DNA of 64,000 bases from Armatimonadota bacterium. GTDB lineage: Bacteria; Sysuimicrobiota; Sysuimicrobiia; Sysuimicrobiales; Kaftiobacteriaceae. Shown in pieces: positions 26,895 to 36,072 of the stretch (within the stretch, counting starts at the first letter, position 1; each line of letters starts with the position of its first letter). A program made the position numbers and the translations under genes. The stretch covers positions 62,001 to 126,000 of the forward strand of contig JAVKHY010000003.1 of NCBI GenBank assembly GCA_031459765.1, written 5' to 3'. The notes beneath the pieces were generated by a model, which had not been told where the DNA came from, did no database searches, and worked only from the letters and a program-made list of their open reading frames with translations.

Positions 26895-27853
26895 GCCGGG
26901 CGTTCGCCGCTGGTCTGGTCGTGGTCCTGCTGATCCTCCCCTGGGTGGGCACAGGTGAGTACCCGCTGGCCTTGCTGTACTCCGCCTCCATGTATGCTGC
27001 GCTGGCAGTGGCCTGGAACGTAATCGGCGGGTTCGCCGGCTACCTGAGCTTTGGCCATGCGGCTTTCTTCGGTCTCGGTGGCTATACGACCGGGTTGTTC
27101 CTGGTCCGGGCCGGGCTCTCGCCGTTCCTCACCGCGCCGCTTGGCGCCGCGGTTGCGGCCGTGTTTGCCGCCCTGGCCGGGTACCCGTGCCTGCGCCTGC
27201 GCGGTCCATACTTCGCTGTGGTGACCATGATCCTGGGCCTGGCGGTGCGCGCCGTCGTCCTCAACCTCCCGTGGACCGGCGCGGCGGAGGGGTTGTGGAT
27301 GACACTCCCGCCGTGGGAGCCGCTGGCGGCGCGGCGTGTCTTCTACTACGCCATGCTGGCTGTGGTCCTGGTCAGTGCCCTGGCCGGGCGGGCTGTGCGT
27401 CTGGGGAAGATGGGCGTTGGCCTGGAGACGATTCGCGAGGATGAGGAGGCCGCGCAGAGCATCGGCGTCCCGGTGGTGCGGCTGAAGATGAGCGCGCTGG
27501 TCCTCAGCGCCGGACTGACCGGTCTGGCCGGAGGCATCTACGCTTACGACCGGTCTTACATCCACCCCGACTTCATGTTCGATCTCCACCTCTCCGTGCT
27601 GGCCGTGCTCATGGCCCTGCTGGGCGGACGGCAGTCCTGGGCCGGTCCGCTCCTGGGTGCGGTAGTAGTGCGGATGGTCGATGAGGTCCTCACTGTCCGG
27701 GTGGGAACCGAGGCTGCGCGCATCATCTTTGGCCTGGGGCTGGCTTTGGTGATCGTGCTGCTCCCTGAGGGGTTGCTACCGCACCTGGAGCGGCTACGAC
27801 GGCGCGCCCCCCGGCCGCCTGCGGCTGTGCCGGCCGCGGAGCCGCGGCTCTAA
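26891..27853 (+). CDS. Liv-type ABC permease, LivM-like
   Basis: 320 residues. LivM signatures are AWNVIGGFAGYLSFGHAAFF and the cytoplasmic loop ETIREDEEAAQSIGVPV. ATG 26891 overlaps the LivH-like stop; a longer reading from 26696 lies inside that gene and is rejected. The last ~25 residues are Arg/Pro/Ala-rich. Confidence 0.92.
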   Translation: MSRAFAAGLVVVLLILPWVGTGEYPLALLYSASMYAALAVAWNVIGGFAGYLSFGHAAFFGLGGYTTGLFLVRAGLSPFLTAPLGAAVAAVFAALAGYPCLRLRGPYFAVVTMILGLAVRAVVLNLPWTGAAEGLWMTLPPWEPLAARRVFYYAMLAVVLVSALAGRAVRLGKMGVGLETIREDEEAAQSIGVPVVRLKMSALVLSAGLTGLAGGIYAYDRSYIHPDFMFDLHLSVLAVLMALLGGRQSWAGPLLGAVVVRMVDEVLTVRVGTEAARIIFGLGLALVIVLLPEGLLPHLERLRRRAPRPPAAVPAAEPRL

Positions 27854-27858
27854 GTGCC

Positions 27859-28590
27859 ATGCTGCGCGTCAAGGGCGTTTCCAAGCGCTTCGGCGGCCTG
27901 GTGGTGCTGCGCTCGGTGAGCTTCCAGGTAGCTGAGGGAGCCATCGTCGGCCTGATCGGTCCCAACGGCTCGGGCAAGACGACCCTGTTCAATGTCATCA
28001 CGGGCTTCCATCCGCCGGATGCCGGGGATGTGGTCTTCATGGGCCGCCGCCTGGTGGGCCTGGCCCCCTTCGAGGTGGCACGGGCCGGTATCGCGCGGAC
28101 GTTCCAGGTGGTTCGACCGTTTACGGGACTGACCACTACCGACAACGTTACCGCCGCAGTCCTCTACGGCCGGGGAACGCGCGACGTGCGTGGGGCCCGG
28201 GCTGAGGCTCGTCGCTGGTTGCGGTATGTAGGTCTGGAAGGTGCGGTGGACGCACCGGTCCACGCGCTTACACTGGGAGAGAAGAAACGTCTGGAGCTGG
28301 CCCGAGCGCTGGCCACCGGCCCGAGGCTGCTGCTGCTGGATGAGGTATTCGCGGGCCTCAACCCGGTGGAAAGCGTGGGCGCCGTGGACCTGGTGCGGAG
28401 GATTCGTGATGAACTGAGGATTACCGTGCTGCTGGTCGAGCACGTCATCCGCATTGTCATGGGCCTGTGCGAGCGGGTGGTGGTCCTGGGATCAGGCCAG
28501 GTCATCGCCCAGGGACCGCCTGCCGCTGTCCAGGCAGATCCCCAGGTCCGTCAGATCTACCTCGGGGAGGGCTTCGGTGCTGCGGGTTGA
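27859..28590 (+). CDS. Liv-type ABC ATPase, LivG-like
   Basis: 243 residues. Walker A GPNGSGKTTLF, LivG-specific GIARTFQVVRPF, signature segment LTLGEKKRLELARAL (degenerate LSGGQ, as often in LivG), and Walker B LLLLDEVFAGLNP, where the usual DEP is DEV. It energises import with the LivF-like ATPase, whose GTG start lies 14 bases inside this gene. Confidence 0.92.
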   Translation: MLRVKGVSKRFGGLVVLRSVSFQVAEGAIVGLIGPNGSGKTTLFNVITGFHPPDAGDVVFMGRRLVGLAPFEVARAGIARTFQVVRPFTGLTTTDNVTAAVLYGRGTRDVRGARAEARRWLRYVGLEGAVDAPVHALTLGEKKRLELARALATGPRLLLLDEVFAGLNPVESVGAVDLVRRIRDELRITVLLVEHVIRIVMGLCERVVVLGSGQVIAQGPPAAVQADPQVRQIYLGEGFGAAG

Positions 28591-29299
28591 GGGCCTCTGC
28601 GCCGCCTACGGCGAGCTGGAGGTGCTCCACAGGGTCTCATTGGCTGTTGACGCTGGCCAGTTCGTCAGCGTCATTGGTCCCAATGGCGCTGGCAAGACCA
28701 CACTGCTGCGGGTGCTCTCTGGCCTCCACCCCATCACCCGCGGCGCGGTGGTCTTTGACGGCAAACCCATCACCGGGCTCCCCCCGGACCTCATCTGCGA
28801 GCGCGGCTTCGTCCACGTGCCGGAGGGCCGGCTGCTCTTCCCGGGCATGAGCGTGCGCGAGCATCTGGAACTCGGTGCCTACGCTCGGCGCGCCCGGGCG
28901 CACCGGCGCGAGCAAATGGAGTATGTCTTTGCGCTCTTTCCGATCCTGCGCGAGCGTCAGGCTCAGCTGGCAGGTACCCTTTCGGGCGGCGAACAGCAGA
29001 TGCTGGCCATGGCCCGGGCGCTCATGGCTCAGCCGCGGCTGCTGGCGCTTGACGAGCCGTCCCTTGGCCTCGCCCCGCGCATGGCCGCCGAGATCTTTGC
29101 TATCCTTCGACGGTTGAACCACGAAGGATTGACGATTCTCCTGATCTCCCAGGAGGTGACCCAGGCGCTTCTCATGGCCCACTGCGCGTACGTGCTGGAG
29201 ACCGGCCGGGTCATTCTGGACGGGCCGGGGCCGGCGCTGTTGCACAACGCGCAGATCGTCGCCTCCTACCTGGGCATGACCACCTCACTCGGAGGTTGA
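28577..29299 (+). CDS. Liv-type ABC ATPase, LivF-like
   Basis: 240 residues from GTG 28577. Walker A GPNGAGKTTLL, the LivF hallmark VPEGRLLFPGMSV, signature LSGGEQQMLAMARAL and Walker B LLALDEPSLGLAP are intact. It is the last gene of the TrmB-linked module. A longer in-frame start at 28454 lies within the LivG-like gene and is rejected. Confidence 0.92.
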   Translation: MLRVEGLCAAYGELEVLHRVSLAVDAGQFVSVIGPNGAGKTTLLRVLSGLHPITRGAVVFDGKPITGLPPDLICERGFVHVPEGRLLFPGMSVREHLELGAYARRARAHRREQMEYVFALFPILRERQAQLAGTLSGGEQQMLAMARALMAQPRLLALDEPSLGLAPRMAAEIFAILRRLNHEGLTILLISQEVTQALLMAHCAYVLETGRVILDGPGPALLHNAQIVASYLGMTTSLGG

Positions 29300-29635
29300 T
29301 TCCGCCACCCACGGTCAGGCGGCGGACGGCCGGCTCGATGTCGTCGAACATCTCCGGAGGGTGCGCGGCGGAGGCGGCGTCCCGTCGCCCAGGGACGTGT
29401 GTCAGCGCGGCCAGTAGGTGATGATGCTGCTGATGGCGGCGGTGGCCCAGCGTTGATGCTCCGGCGGCCGGCGCCGGCGGGTCGTTCACTCCGAAGATCA
29501 CCCCGACGGTCGCCGTGCCGCCGCTGGCGGTAATCGGAACGGGGCGGTAGCCGAACCACTTCGGACGGCTGCCGCCGGCCAGCACGTCCACCCCCATCCG
29601 GATGTTCTCCTTCCCTGCATCCCCCGGCGGTCAGA
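29300..29635. other. intergenic stretch with reverse-strand ORF remnant
   Basis: About 340 bases between the Liv operon and secA. A reverse-strand frame ending upstream of secA reads [20 protein letters not shown] and [12 protein letters not shown]. After a change of frame it continues as RWATAAISSIITYWPR. That protein-like composition across two frames suggests the frameshifted relic of a small reverse-strand gene, family unknown. No terminator for the Liv operon was recognised here. Confidence 0.35.
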
Positions 29636-29639
29636 CATG

Positions 29640-29645
29640 TATAAT
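29640..29645 (+). promoter_or_regulatory. secA -10 box, near-leaderless
   Basis: TATAAT ends 9 bases before the secA ATG at 29655, so transcription should begin at or within about 3 bases of the start codon. No -35 match and no ribosome-binding site are present. Confidence 0.6.
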
Positions 29646-29654
29646 GGGTGCGTC

Positions 29655-32285
29655 ATGGCCAGCTTACTGACCCGCCTGTTCGGCGATCCGGACGCGCGGA
29701 CGATCCGGCGGCTGCAGCCCCTGGTGGACGCCGTCAACGCCCTGGAGCCGGAGTACGCGGCGCTTTCCGACGAGGCCCTGCGCGCCAAGACCGCGGAGTT
29801 CAAGGAACGGTTGAGCCGGGGCGAGACGCTGGACGACCTCCTCCCCGAGGCCTTCGCCGCGGTGCGCGAGGCCAGCAGGCGCACCATCGGACTGCGCCAT
29901 TTCGACGTGCAGCTGATCGGCGGCATCGTCCTGCACCAGGGGAAGGTGGCGGAGATGAAGACCGGCGAGGGCAAGACGCTGGTCGCCACCCTGCCCGTCT
30001 ACCTCAACGCCCTGACCGGATCCGGCGTGCACGTCGTCACCGTAAACGACTACCTGTCCCGGCGCGACGCCGGCTGGATGGGATCCGTCTACCACTTCCT
30101 GGGGCTGTCCGTGGCCACCATCGCCCACGAGTTCAGCGGGATGTACGACCCGGGGTACGCCGACCCCCAGGCCCACGCCGACGACCGGCTCAACCACTTC
30201 CGGCCCATCACCCGGCGGGAGGCCTACCACGCCGACATCACCTACGGCACGGTGAACGAGTTCGGTTTCGACTACCTGCGGGACAACATGGCCCTGCGGC
30301 CGGAGGATCTGGTCCAGCGCGACCTGGTCTACGCCATCGTGGACGAGGTGGACTTCATCCTCATCGACGAGGCCCGCACGCCCCTGATCATCTCCGGGAT
30401 GGTCGAGGGGTCCACCAAGAAGTACTACGACTTCGCCCGCGTGGTGGGCCGCCTCGTCCCCGGCCGGGACTACACCGTGGACGAGAAGATCAAGACGGCG
30501 CTCCTCACCGAGGAGGGGATCGCCCGGGTGGAGCACCTCCTCGGCGTGAGCAATCTGGCCGACATCGAGCACGTGGACCTGATGCACCACATCCAGCAGG
30601 CCCTGCGGGCTCACGCCTGCTACAAACGCGACGTGGACTACGTGGTCAAGGACGGCCAGGTGATCATCGTCGACGAGTTCACCGGCCGGCTGATGTTCGG
30701 CCGCCGGTACAGCGACGGATTGCACCAGGCCATCGAGGCCAAGGAAAATGTGCGCATCGAGCGGGAGAGCCAGACCCTGGCCAGCATCACCATCCAGAAC
30801 TACTTTCGGATGTACAAGAAGCTGGCCGGGATGACCGGGACGGCGAAGACCGAGGAAGAGGAGCTGCAGAAAATCTACAACCTCCCGGTGGTGGTCATCC
30901 CTACCCACCGTCCGATGATCCGCATCGATTACCCCGATCAGGTCTACAAGACGGAGGCCGGGAAGTGGAAGGCGGTCGTGGCCGAGATCGAGTCCTGCTA
31001 CCGGCAGGGCCGGCCCGTACTGGTGGGGACGCGCTCCATCGAGAAGAACGAGCAGCTCAGCGAGATGCTGCAGCGCCGCGGCATTCCCCACGAGGTGCTC
31101 AACGCGAAGCACCACGAGCGCGAGGCGCAGATCATCGCCCAGGCCGGGCGCAAGGGCGCGGTGACCATCGCCACCAACATGGCCGGCCGCGGGGTGGACA
31201 TCATCCTGGGCGGCAACCCGCCCGATCCGGCCGAGGCGGAGATCGTACGGAGCCTGGGCGGGCTGCACGTCATCGGCACCGAGCGCCACGAGGCGCGGCG
31301 GATCGACAACCAGCTGCGCGGACGCAGCGGCCGCCAGGGTGACCCTGGGTCGTCCCGCTTCTACATCGCCCTGGACGACGAGCTGATGCGCCTCTTTGCC
31401 GGCCAGCGGATCGCCGGCATCATGGACCGGCTGGGCATCGACGAGGATGTGCCCATCGAGCATCCTCTGGTCACGCGGCAGATCGCCGCGGCGCAGAAGA
31501 AGGTGGAACAGTATCACTTCGACATCCGCAAGCACGTCCTCGAGTACGACGACGTGATGAACGTCCAGCGCAAGGTCATCTACGCCGAACGCCGCAAGGT
31601 GCTCTTCGGCGAACAGGTCCGGGAGAGCATCCTGGACATGGTCGAACGCCAGATCGCCGGGCTGGTGGAGAGCTACTGCGCGGGGGAGCACAGGGAAGAG
31701 TGGGACCTGGCCGGGCTGAGCGAGGCCGCGGCCCAGCTCATCCCCGCCCTGGCGGAGGTCTCCGTGGAAGGGCGCAGCCGGGAGGAGATCACGGAGACCC
31801 TGACCCGGGCGGCCTTCCAGGCGTACGAACGCAAAGAGCAGGAGGTCGGCGCGGAGCACCTGCGCGAGATCGAGCGGCTGGTCCTGCTGCAGACCATCGA
31901 CCGCAAGTGGATCGACCACCTGTACAACATGGATGCCCTGCGGGAGGGGATCGGGCTGCGGGCGTACGCCCAGGTCAGCCCGCTGATCGAGTACCAGCGC
32001 GAAGGCTACGACCTCTTCCAGCAGATGCTGGCCGGCATCCAGGAAGAGACGGTCAAGGTGCTCTTCCGCCTCCAGGTAGAAGGTGCCGCGCCGCCGGCGC
32101 GCCGGCCCCCGCGGCCGGTGGCCGTCGGAGCCGCACCGGTGCGCGTCGGCACGCCCGCCGCCGGCCAGGGCGGCGCTTCCGCCGCCGGCCCCGTCGGGGA
32201 CGGACGTCGCAAGATCGGCCGCAACGATCCCTGCTGGTGCGGGAGCGGCAAGAAGTACAAGAAGTGTCACGGCAAGGACGAATAG
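29655..32285 (+). CDS. secA: preprotein translocase ATPase SecA
   Basis: 876 residues. The motor of the Sec pathway; it works at the membrane with SecYEG. The nucleotide-binding motif [11 protein letters not shown] (about residue 95), the DEVD box ([13 protein letters not shown]) and the conserved [11 protein letters not shown] region are present. The C-terminal zinc/SecB-binding tail [17 protein letters not shown] follows a Pro/Ala-rich linker. ATG 29655 ([10 protein letters not shown]) is chosen over ATG 29637, because 29637 would place the TATAAT box inside the coding region. Confidence 0.97.
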   Translation: MASLLTRLFGDPDARTIRRLQPLVDAVNALEPEYAALSDEALRAKTAEFKERLSRGETLDDLLPEAFAAVREASRRTIGLRHFDVQLIGGIVLHQGKVAEMKTGEGKTLVATLPVYLNALTGSGVHVVTVNDYLSRRDAGWMGSVYHFLGLSVATIAHEFSGMYDPGYADPQAHADDRLNHFRPITRREAYHADITYGTVNEFGFDYLRDNMALRPEDLVQRDLVYAIVDEVDFILIDEARTPLIISGMVEGSTKKYYDFARVVGRLVPGRDYTVDEKIKTALLTEEGIARVEHLLGVSNLADIEHVDLMHHIQQALRAHACYKRDVDYVVKDGQVIIVDEFTGRLMFGRRYSDGLHQAIEAKENVRIERESQTLASITIQNYFRMYKKLAGMTGTAKTEEEELQKIYNLPVVVIPTHRPMIRIDYPDQVYKTEAGKWKAVVAEIESCYRQGRPVLVGTRSIEKNEQLSEMLQRRGIPHEVLNAKHHEREAQIIAQAGRKGAVTIATNMAGRGVDIILGGNPPDPAEAEIVRSLGGLHVIGTERHEARRIDNQLRGRSGRQGDPGSSRFYIALDDELMRLFAGQRIAGIMDRLGIDEDVPIEHPLVTRQIAAAQKKVEQYHFDIRKHVLEYDDVMNVQRKVIYAERRKVLFGEQVRESILDMVERQIAGLVESYCAGEHREEWDLAGLSEAAAQLIPALAEVSVEGRSREEITETLTRAAFQAYERKEQEVGAEHLREIERLVLLQTIDRKWIDHLYNMDALREGIGLRAYAQVSPLIEYQREGYDLFQQMLAGIQEETVKVLFRLQVEGAAPPARRPPRPVAVGAAPVRVGTPAAGQGGASAAGPVGDGRRKIGRNDPCWCGSGKKYKKCHGKDE

Positions 32286-34237
32286 CCCTCGCCGCCTCGA
32301 GCGGCGTGCTCCTCTACGCGGCCTTTCCCCCGCTGGATTGGGGCCTGCTGGGCTGGGTGGCCCTGGCCCCGCTGCTGATCGCTCTGCGTGGGGTGCCGCC
32401 CCGGCGGGCCTTCGTCCTGGGCGGCGTAAGCGGCCTGGTGGCGTACGTCGGCATCCTCTCCTGGATGCGGGTCTTCGGGGTGGTGCCCTGGCTCCTCCTC
32501 GCCGCCTACCTGAGTCTCTACCCTGGTGTCTTTGCCGTCCTGTGGCGCTGGATCGGCGACGGCCGTGCCCCCTGGGTCGGCGTCTGGAGCGCGCCCCTGC
32601 TGTGGAGCGCCCTGGAGTACCTGCGCTCCACGGGCGTCATGGGCTTTCCCTGGGCGCTGCTGGGACTGACGCAGTGGCGGTGGCCGGTCGTGATCCAGGT
32701 TGCCAGCGCCACCGGAGTCTACGGCCTCTCCTTCTTCCTCGCGCTGGTCTCGGCGGCGGTCGCGCTTGCCGTCGGCCGGCGGACGGTGAGGCCGCTGCTG
32801 CTCCCCGCCCTCCTCGTCGCCGCCGTGATCCTGTGGGGCCATCGGCACCTCCCCCCGCCGACGGCCGGCGACCTGCGCGTTGCCGCCCTGCAGCCCAACG
32901 TCCCCGCCCGCGAGAAGTTCGATCCGTTCGCCGCGCCGCAGCACATGGACCGTCTGCGCACGATGGTGGAGGAGGCCGGCCGGCGCGGCGCGGCGCTGGT
33001 GGTCATGCCCGAGACCGCGGTGCCCTACAACCTCTTTGGCCGCGACGGCGTCCTGCGCGAGGTCGGAGGATGGGCGGCCCGCGCCTCCGCCACGATGATC
33101 GCCGGCAGCCTGGAGGACGGGATTTCCAACATCGCGGTGGCGATCGCGCCGTCCGGAGAGGCGGTAAGCCGGTACGACAAGGTCCGTCTGGTCGCCTTCG
33201 GGGAGTACGGGATTCGCCCCGGCCGCGGCCATGATCCGCTGCGGACGCCCCTCGGGCCGGTGGGGGTGGCGATCTGCTTCGAATCCATCTTTCCGGACGT
33301 CAGCCGGGCCTTCGTTCGTCACGGCGCGGAGGTGCTGGCCGTGATCACCAACGACGGCTGGTTCGACGGGACGTCGGGCGTGGCGCAGCACGCCGCGCAC
33401 GCCGTGTTCCGGGCGGTGGAGACGGGACGCTGGGTGGTGCGGGCCGCGAACACCGGACTGACGATGGTGGTCGATCCCGCCGGGCGCATCCGGGCCCGGA
33501 TCAGCCCGGGCATCCCGGCCGTTCTCACCGATGCGGTCGCGCTGGCCGCCGGTGAGACACCGTACACGCGGGCAGGCGATCTGTTCGCCTGTGTCGCGCT
33601 CCTCGCTACCGCGGTGGTCTCGTTTCCGCGCCTGCGCGCGATCCTGCGCCCAGACCTGCACGGGCCCGCCTTCGGACGGGCGGCGGCGGCCGTCGGCCTG
33701 CCGCTGGCGACGGTCTGGCTCCTCGTTGGAGCGCGGCCGGAGGGGGTGTGGCCCGGCGTGCTGTTGGTCTTCGTCATCTTCCTCTCCACGCGGCGCCCGC
33801 TGCGCGAGTGGGGGGTCACGGTGCGGGGATTCCTCCCGGCGCTCGGTGCCGGCCTGGCCGTGGTCGGGCTGCTGTGGATGACGCTGGTGCTGGCGTTCCG
33901 GGCCTACGACCTCCCCCTGGCGGCACCGGGCGCGCCGGACGGGCGGGCCACCCTGATCGTTCGCCAGGCCCTCGTCGCGCTGGCCATCGAGGGGTGGGCG
34001 CGCGGGGTCGCCTTCGTCCCGGTGGCCGAATGGCTGGGCCGCCCCACGGCGGCGGCCGTGGGTGCGGCGGCCGGAATGCTCCTGCAGCGCGGTCTCGGGG
34101 CGGAGGCCATCGCCTGGGCGATGATCACCGGCGCGGCCTTCGGCCTCATCCGCGCCCGAACGGGAAACGTTGCCGGGCTGGTCGTCCCCCATCTGCTGGG
34201 AAACATCCTGTTCTCGGTTGTGGCCCCGGTGCGGTGA
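32264..34237 (+). CDS. lnt: apolipoprotein N-acyltransferase with C-terminal CPBP-like domain
   Basis: 657 residues from GTG 32264, which lies inside the secA tail (start [17 protein letters not shown]); GTG 32306 is an alternative. An N-terminal membrane bundle and a nitrilase-type domain carry the full Lnt triad: Glu250 (VMPETAVPY), Lys306 ([12 protein letters not shown]) and Cys338 ([11 protein letters not shown]). It N-acylates lipoproteins at the membrane. After about residue 440 the protein continues for ~200 residues with more membrane helices. These include a CPBP-like stretch, IEGWARG (Glu576) and HLLGN (His643, Asn647). The first Glu of EExxxR and the FxxxH motif are lost, so the CPBP part is probably not an active protease. 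Confidence 0.88.
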   Translation: MSRQGRIALAASSGVLLYAAFPPLDWGLLGWVALAPLLIALRGVPPRRAFVLGGVSGLVAYVGILSWMRVFGVVPWLLLAAYLSLYPGVFAVLWRWIGDGRAPWVGVWSAPLLWSALEYLRSTGVMGFPWALLGLTQWRWPVVIQVASATGVYGLSFFLALVSAAVALAVGRRTVRPLLLPALLVAAVILWGHRHLPPPTAGDLRVAALQPNVPAREKFDPFAAPQHMDRLRTMVEEAGRRGAALVVMPETAVPYNLFGRDGVLREVGGWAARASATMIAGSLEDGISNIAVAIAPSGEAVSRYDKVRLVAFGEYGIRPGRGHDPLRTPLGPVGVAICFESIFPDVSRAFVRHGAEVLAVITNDGWFDGTSGVAQHAAHAVFRAVETGRWVVRAANTGLTMVVDPAGRIRARISPGIPAVLTDAVALAAGETPYTRAGDLFACVALLATAVVSFPRLRAILRPDLHGPAFGRAAAAVGLPLATVWLLVGARPEGVWPGVLLVFVIFLSTRRPLREWGVTVRGFLPALGAGLAVVGLLWMTLVLAFRAYDLPLAAPGAPDGRATLIVRQALVALAIEGWARGVAFVPVAEWLGRPTAAAVGAAAGMLLQRGLGAEAIAWAMITGAAFGLIRARTGNVAGLVVPHLLGNILFSVVAPVR

Positions 34238-34240
34238 TGC

Positions 34241-34246
34241 TAGGAT
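34241..34246 (+). promoter_or_regulatory. prfB -10 box
   Basis: TAGGAT lies 16 bases before the prfB ATG (34263), giving a leader of roughly 10 bases. No clear -35 hexamer. Confidence 0.4.
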
Positions 34247-34262
34247 AGGGCGGGATAGGGAC

Positions 34263-35364
34263 ATGACGATCGAAGAGATTCGCACCCTCGTCACGCAGGA
34301 CCGCACGCGCCTCCAGGACATCGGGAGGCATCTTTGACCTGAGCGGCAAGGCCGCGCGCATCGCCGCCCTGGAGGCGCAGATGCAGCGGCCCGACCTCTG
34401 GACGAATCCCGAGCAGGCCCGCAGGCTGAGTCAGGAGTTGAGCGCGCTGCGCGCTCAGGTGGACACCTACACCGCGCTGCTGCGGCGGGTGGAGGACCTG
34501 GCCGAGCTGACCGGGCTGGCGGAGGAGGATCCCGCGGGGCTGGACATCGCCGAGCTGGCCACGGAGGCCCGCGCCGCGCACGACGGCGTGACCCGGCTGG
34601 AACTGGTGACTCTGCTGGCCGGGGAACACGATGCCCGCAACGCCATCCTCTCCGTCCACGCCGGTGCGGGCGGCACGGACTCCCAGGACTGGGCGCAGAT
34701 GCTGATGCGAATGTACCTGCGGTACGCCGAGCGTCGGGGTTTCACCACCGAAGTGGTGGACCTCTCCCCGGGCGAAGAGGCCGGCGTGAAGTCGGCCACC
34801 ATCATCGTCGGCGGGCCCTACGCCTACGGGTACCTGAAGGGCGAGCGCGGCGTGCATCGTCTGGTCCGCCTGTCCCCCTTCGACGCGGCGCACCGCCGCC
34901 ACACCTCCTTCGCCCTGGTGGATGTCATCCCCGAGGTGGAGGAGGTCGAGGTCGCCGTCCGCGATGATGAGCTGAAGATCGAGACCTACCGGGCGGGCGG
35001 GGCCGGGGGACAGAACGTGAACAAGGTGGAAACCGCCGTGCGCATCACGCACCTGCCCACCGGCCTCGTCGTGCAGTGCCAGAACGAGCGCTCCCAGCAC
35101 GCCAACCGGCTGACCGCGATGCGTCTCCTCCGGGCCAAACTCGCCGAGCTGCAGGCGGAGCAGCGCTCACAGCGCCTGGCGGAACTGCGCGGAGAGTTCA
35201 AGGAAGCCGCCTGGGGCAACCAGATCCGGTCCTACGTCCTGCACCCGTACACGCTGGTCAAGGACCACCGGACGGGAGTGGAAACCGGCGATGCCGCCGG
35301 CGTCCTGGACGGCGATCTCCAGCCGTTCATCGACGCCGCCCTGCGTGTCCGTCCGCGGGACTAG
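34263..35364 (+). CDS. prfB: peptide chain release factor 2, programmed +1 frameshift
   Basis: 366 residues after frameshifting. RF2 ends translation at UGA and UAA. Translation starts at ATG 34263, runs 24 codons, and meets CTT TGA (34332-34337) preceded by an internal GGGAGG. It continues in the +1 frame from GAC 34336 ([12 protein letters not shown]...). This is the classic autoregulatory RF2 site: low RF2 leaves UGA undecoded and the ribosome slips. The GGQ loop [13 protein letters not shown] and the [13 protein letters not shown] region follow. A reader without the frameshift would call the gene only from ATG 34381. Confidence 0.95.
34323..34340 (+). promoter_or_regulatory. RF2 +1 frameshift signal
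   Basis: GGGAGG (34323-34328) acts as internal Shine-Dalgarno, followed by CAT, the slippery CTT, the in-frame stop TGA (34335-34337) and C at 34338. The arrangement is the same as in most bacterial prfB genes. Confidence 0.93.
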
Positions 35365-35365
35365 A

Positions 35366-35386
35366 GGGGGGCCCTTTTTGCCCCCC
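35366..35386. other. G/C hairpin after prfB
   Basis: GGGGGGC-CCTTTTT-GCCCCCC forms a 7-bp stem with a T-rich loop immediately after the prfB stop. It lacks the downstream T run of an intrinsic terminator, so it may only attenuate transcription or stabilise the RNA end. Confidence 0.5.
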
Positions 35387-35400
35387 GAAGTAGGGAAGGC

Positions 35401-36072
35401 GTGTCCCGGCTGATCGCGCTGGCGGTCCTCGCGGCGATCGTCCTGGCCGCCCCCGCCGCAGCGGTCTCCTGGCGTCTGTCCGACGGGTTGCGCCGTGATC
35501 TGCAGGCCCGCTCGGCTGCGGTGTACGTCTACGCCGGACCCACGGGCATCGCCACCGGCCGCATCCGGCGCCTGGTGTTCCGCGTCCGGGGCGCCGCACT
35601 GGACGGGGCGACCGTGCGGGAACTGCGAGGCGACCTGCGCGGGGTGCGCCTCAGTCTTCCCCGCGCCGTAGGCGGTCGCCTGGCGGTGCGCGGGGTGGCG
35701 GCCGGCCGCGCGGAGGTGGTGGTGGACGAGACCGATGTGCAGCGCGCGCTGGCGGACGCCCGCGAGATCCGCCGGGCGCGCGTGCGGCTGGACGACGGCG
35801 TGGTGGCGATCTCCGGGGACGTGTACGTCCTGAACGCCCCGGTGGCGGTGGAGGTGACGGCACGTCTGGCCGTCGACCACAACCGCGACCTCGTCCTGCG
35901 CGTCCAGACCCTGCACCTCAGCGGCCTGGCCATCCCGCCCGACCTGGCGAACGCGCTCATGGTCGCCGTCAATCCCCTTCTGCGCGCGCCGCAGGAGCCC
36001 GTCCCCATCCGCTTTGTCGGCGTGGAGGTGGACGACGGACGGGCCGTGATCCGCGGGGTCCCGTCGCCGTGA
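35401..36072 (+). CDS. DUF2993 (LmeA-like) exported protein
   Basis: 223 residues from GTG 35401. An N-terminal signal or anchor (IALAVLAAIVLAAPAAAVSW) is followed by a beta-rich domain with the DUF2993 pattern (VVDETDVQRALADAR, then LSGLAIPPDLANALMVAVNP). In actinobacteria LmeA acts in envelope glycan mannosylation; here the role is unknown. The stop overlaps the next start, and the neighbours (DUF5693, CsaB) are envelope genes. Confidence 0.75.
   Translation: MSRLIALAVLAAIVLAAPAAAVSWRLSDGLRRDLQARSAAVYVYAGPTGIATGRIRRLVFRVRGAALDGATVRELRGDLRGVRLSLPRAVGGRLAVRGVAAGRAEVVVDETDVQRALADAREIRRARVRLDDGVVAISGDVYVLNAPVAVEVTARLAVDHNRDLVLRVQTLHLSGLAIPPDLANALMVAVNPLLRAPQEPVPIRFVGVEVDDGRAVIRGVPSP

Noticed and set aside
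29664-32270. 868-codon open frame on the minus strand
   Set aside because: Complete antisense shadow of secA, which is fully conserved on the + strand.
31700-34237. Single 845-codon gene starting inside secA
   Set aside because: The first ~190 codons are an off-frame reading of secA; Lnt begins at 32264 or 32306.
35366-35386. Intrinsic terminator after prfB
   Set aside because: The stem is strong but the T residues are in the loop and none follow the stem.
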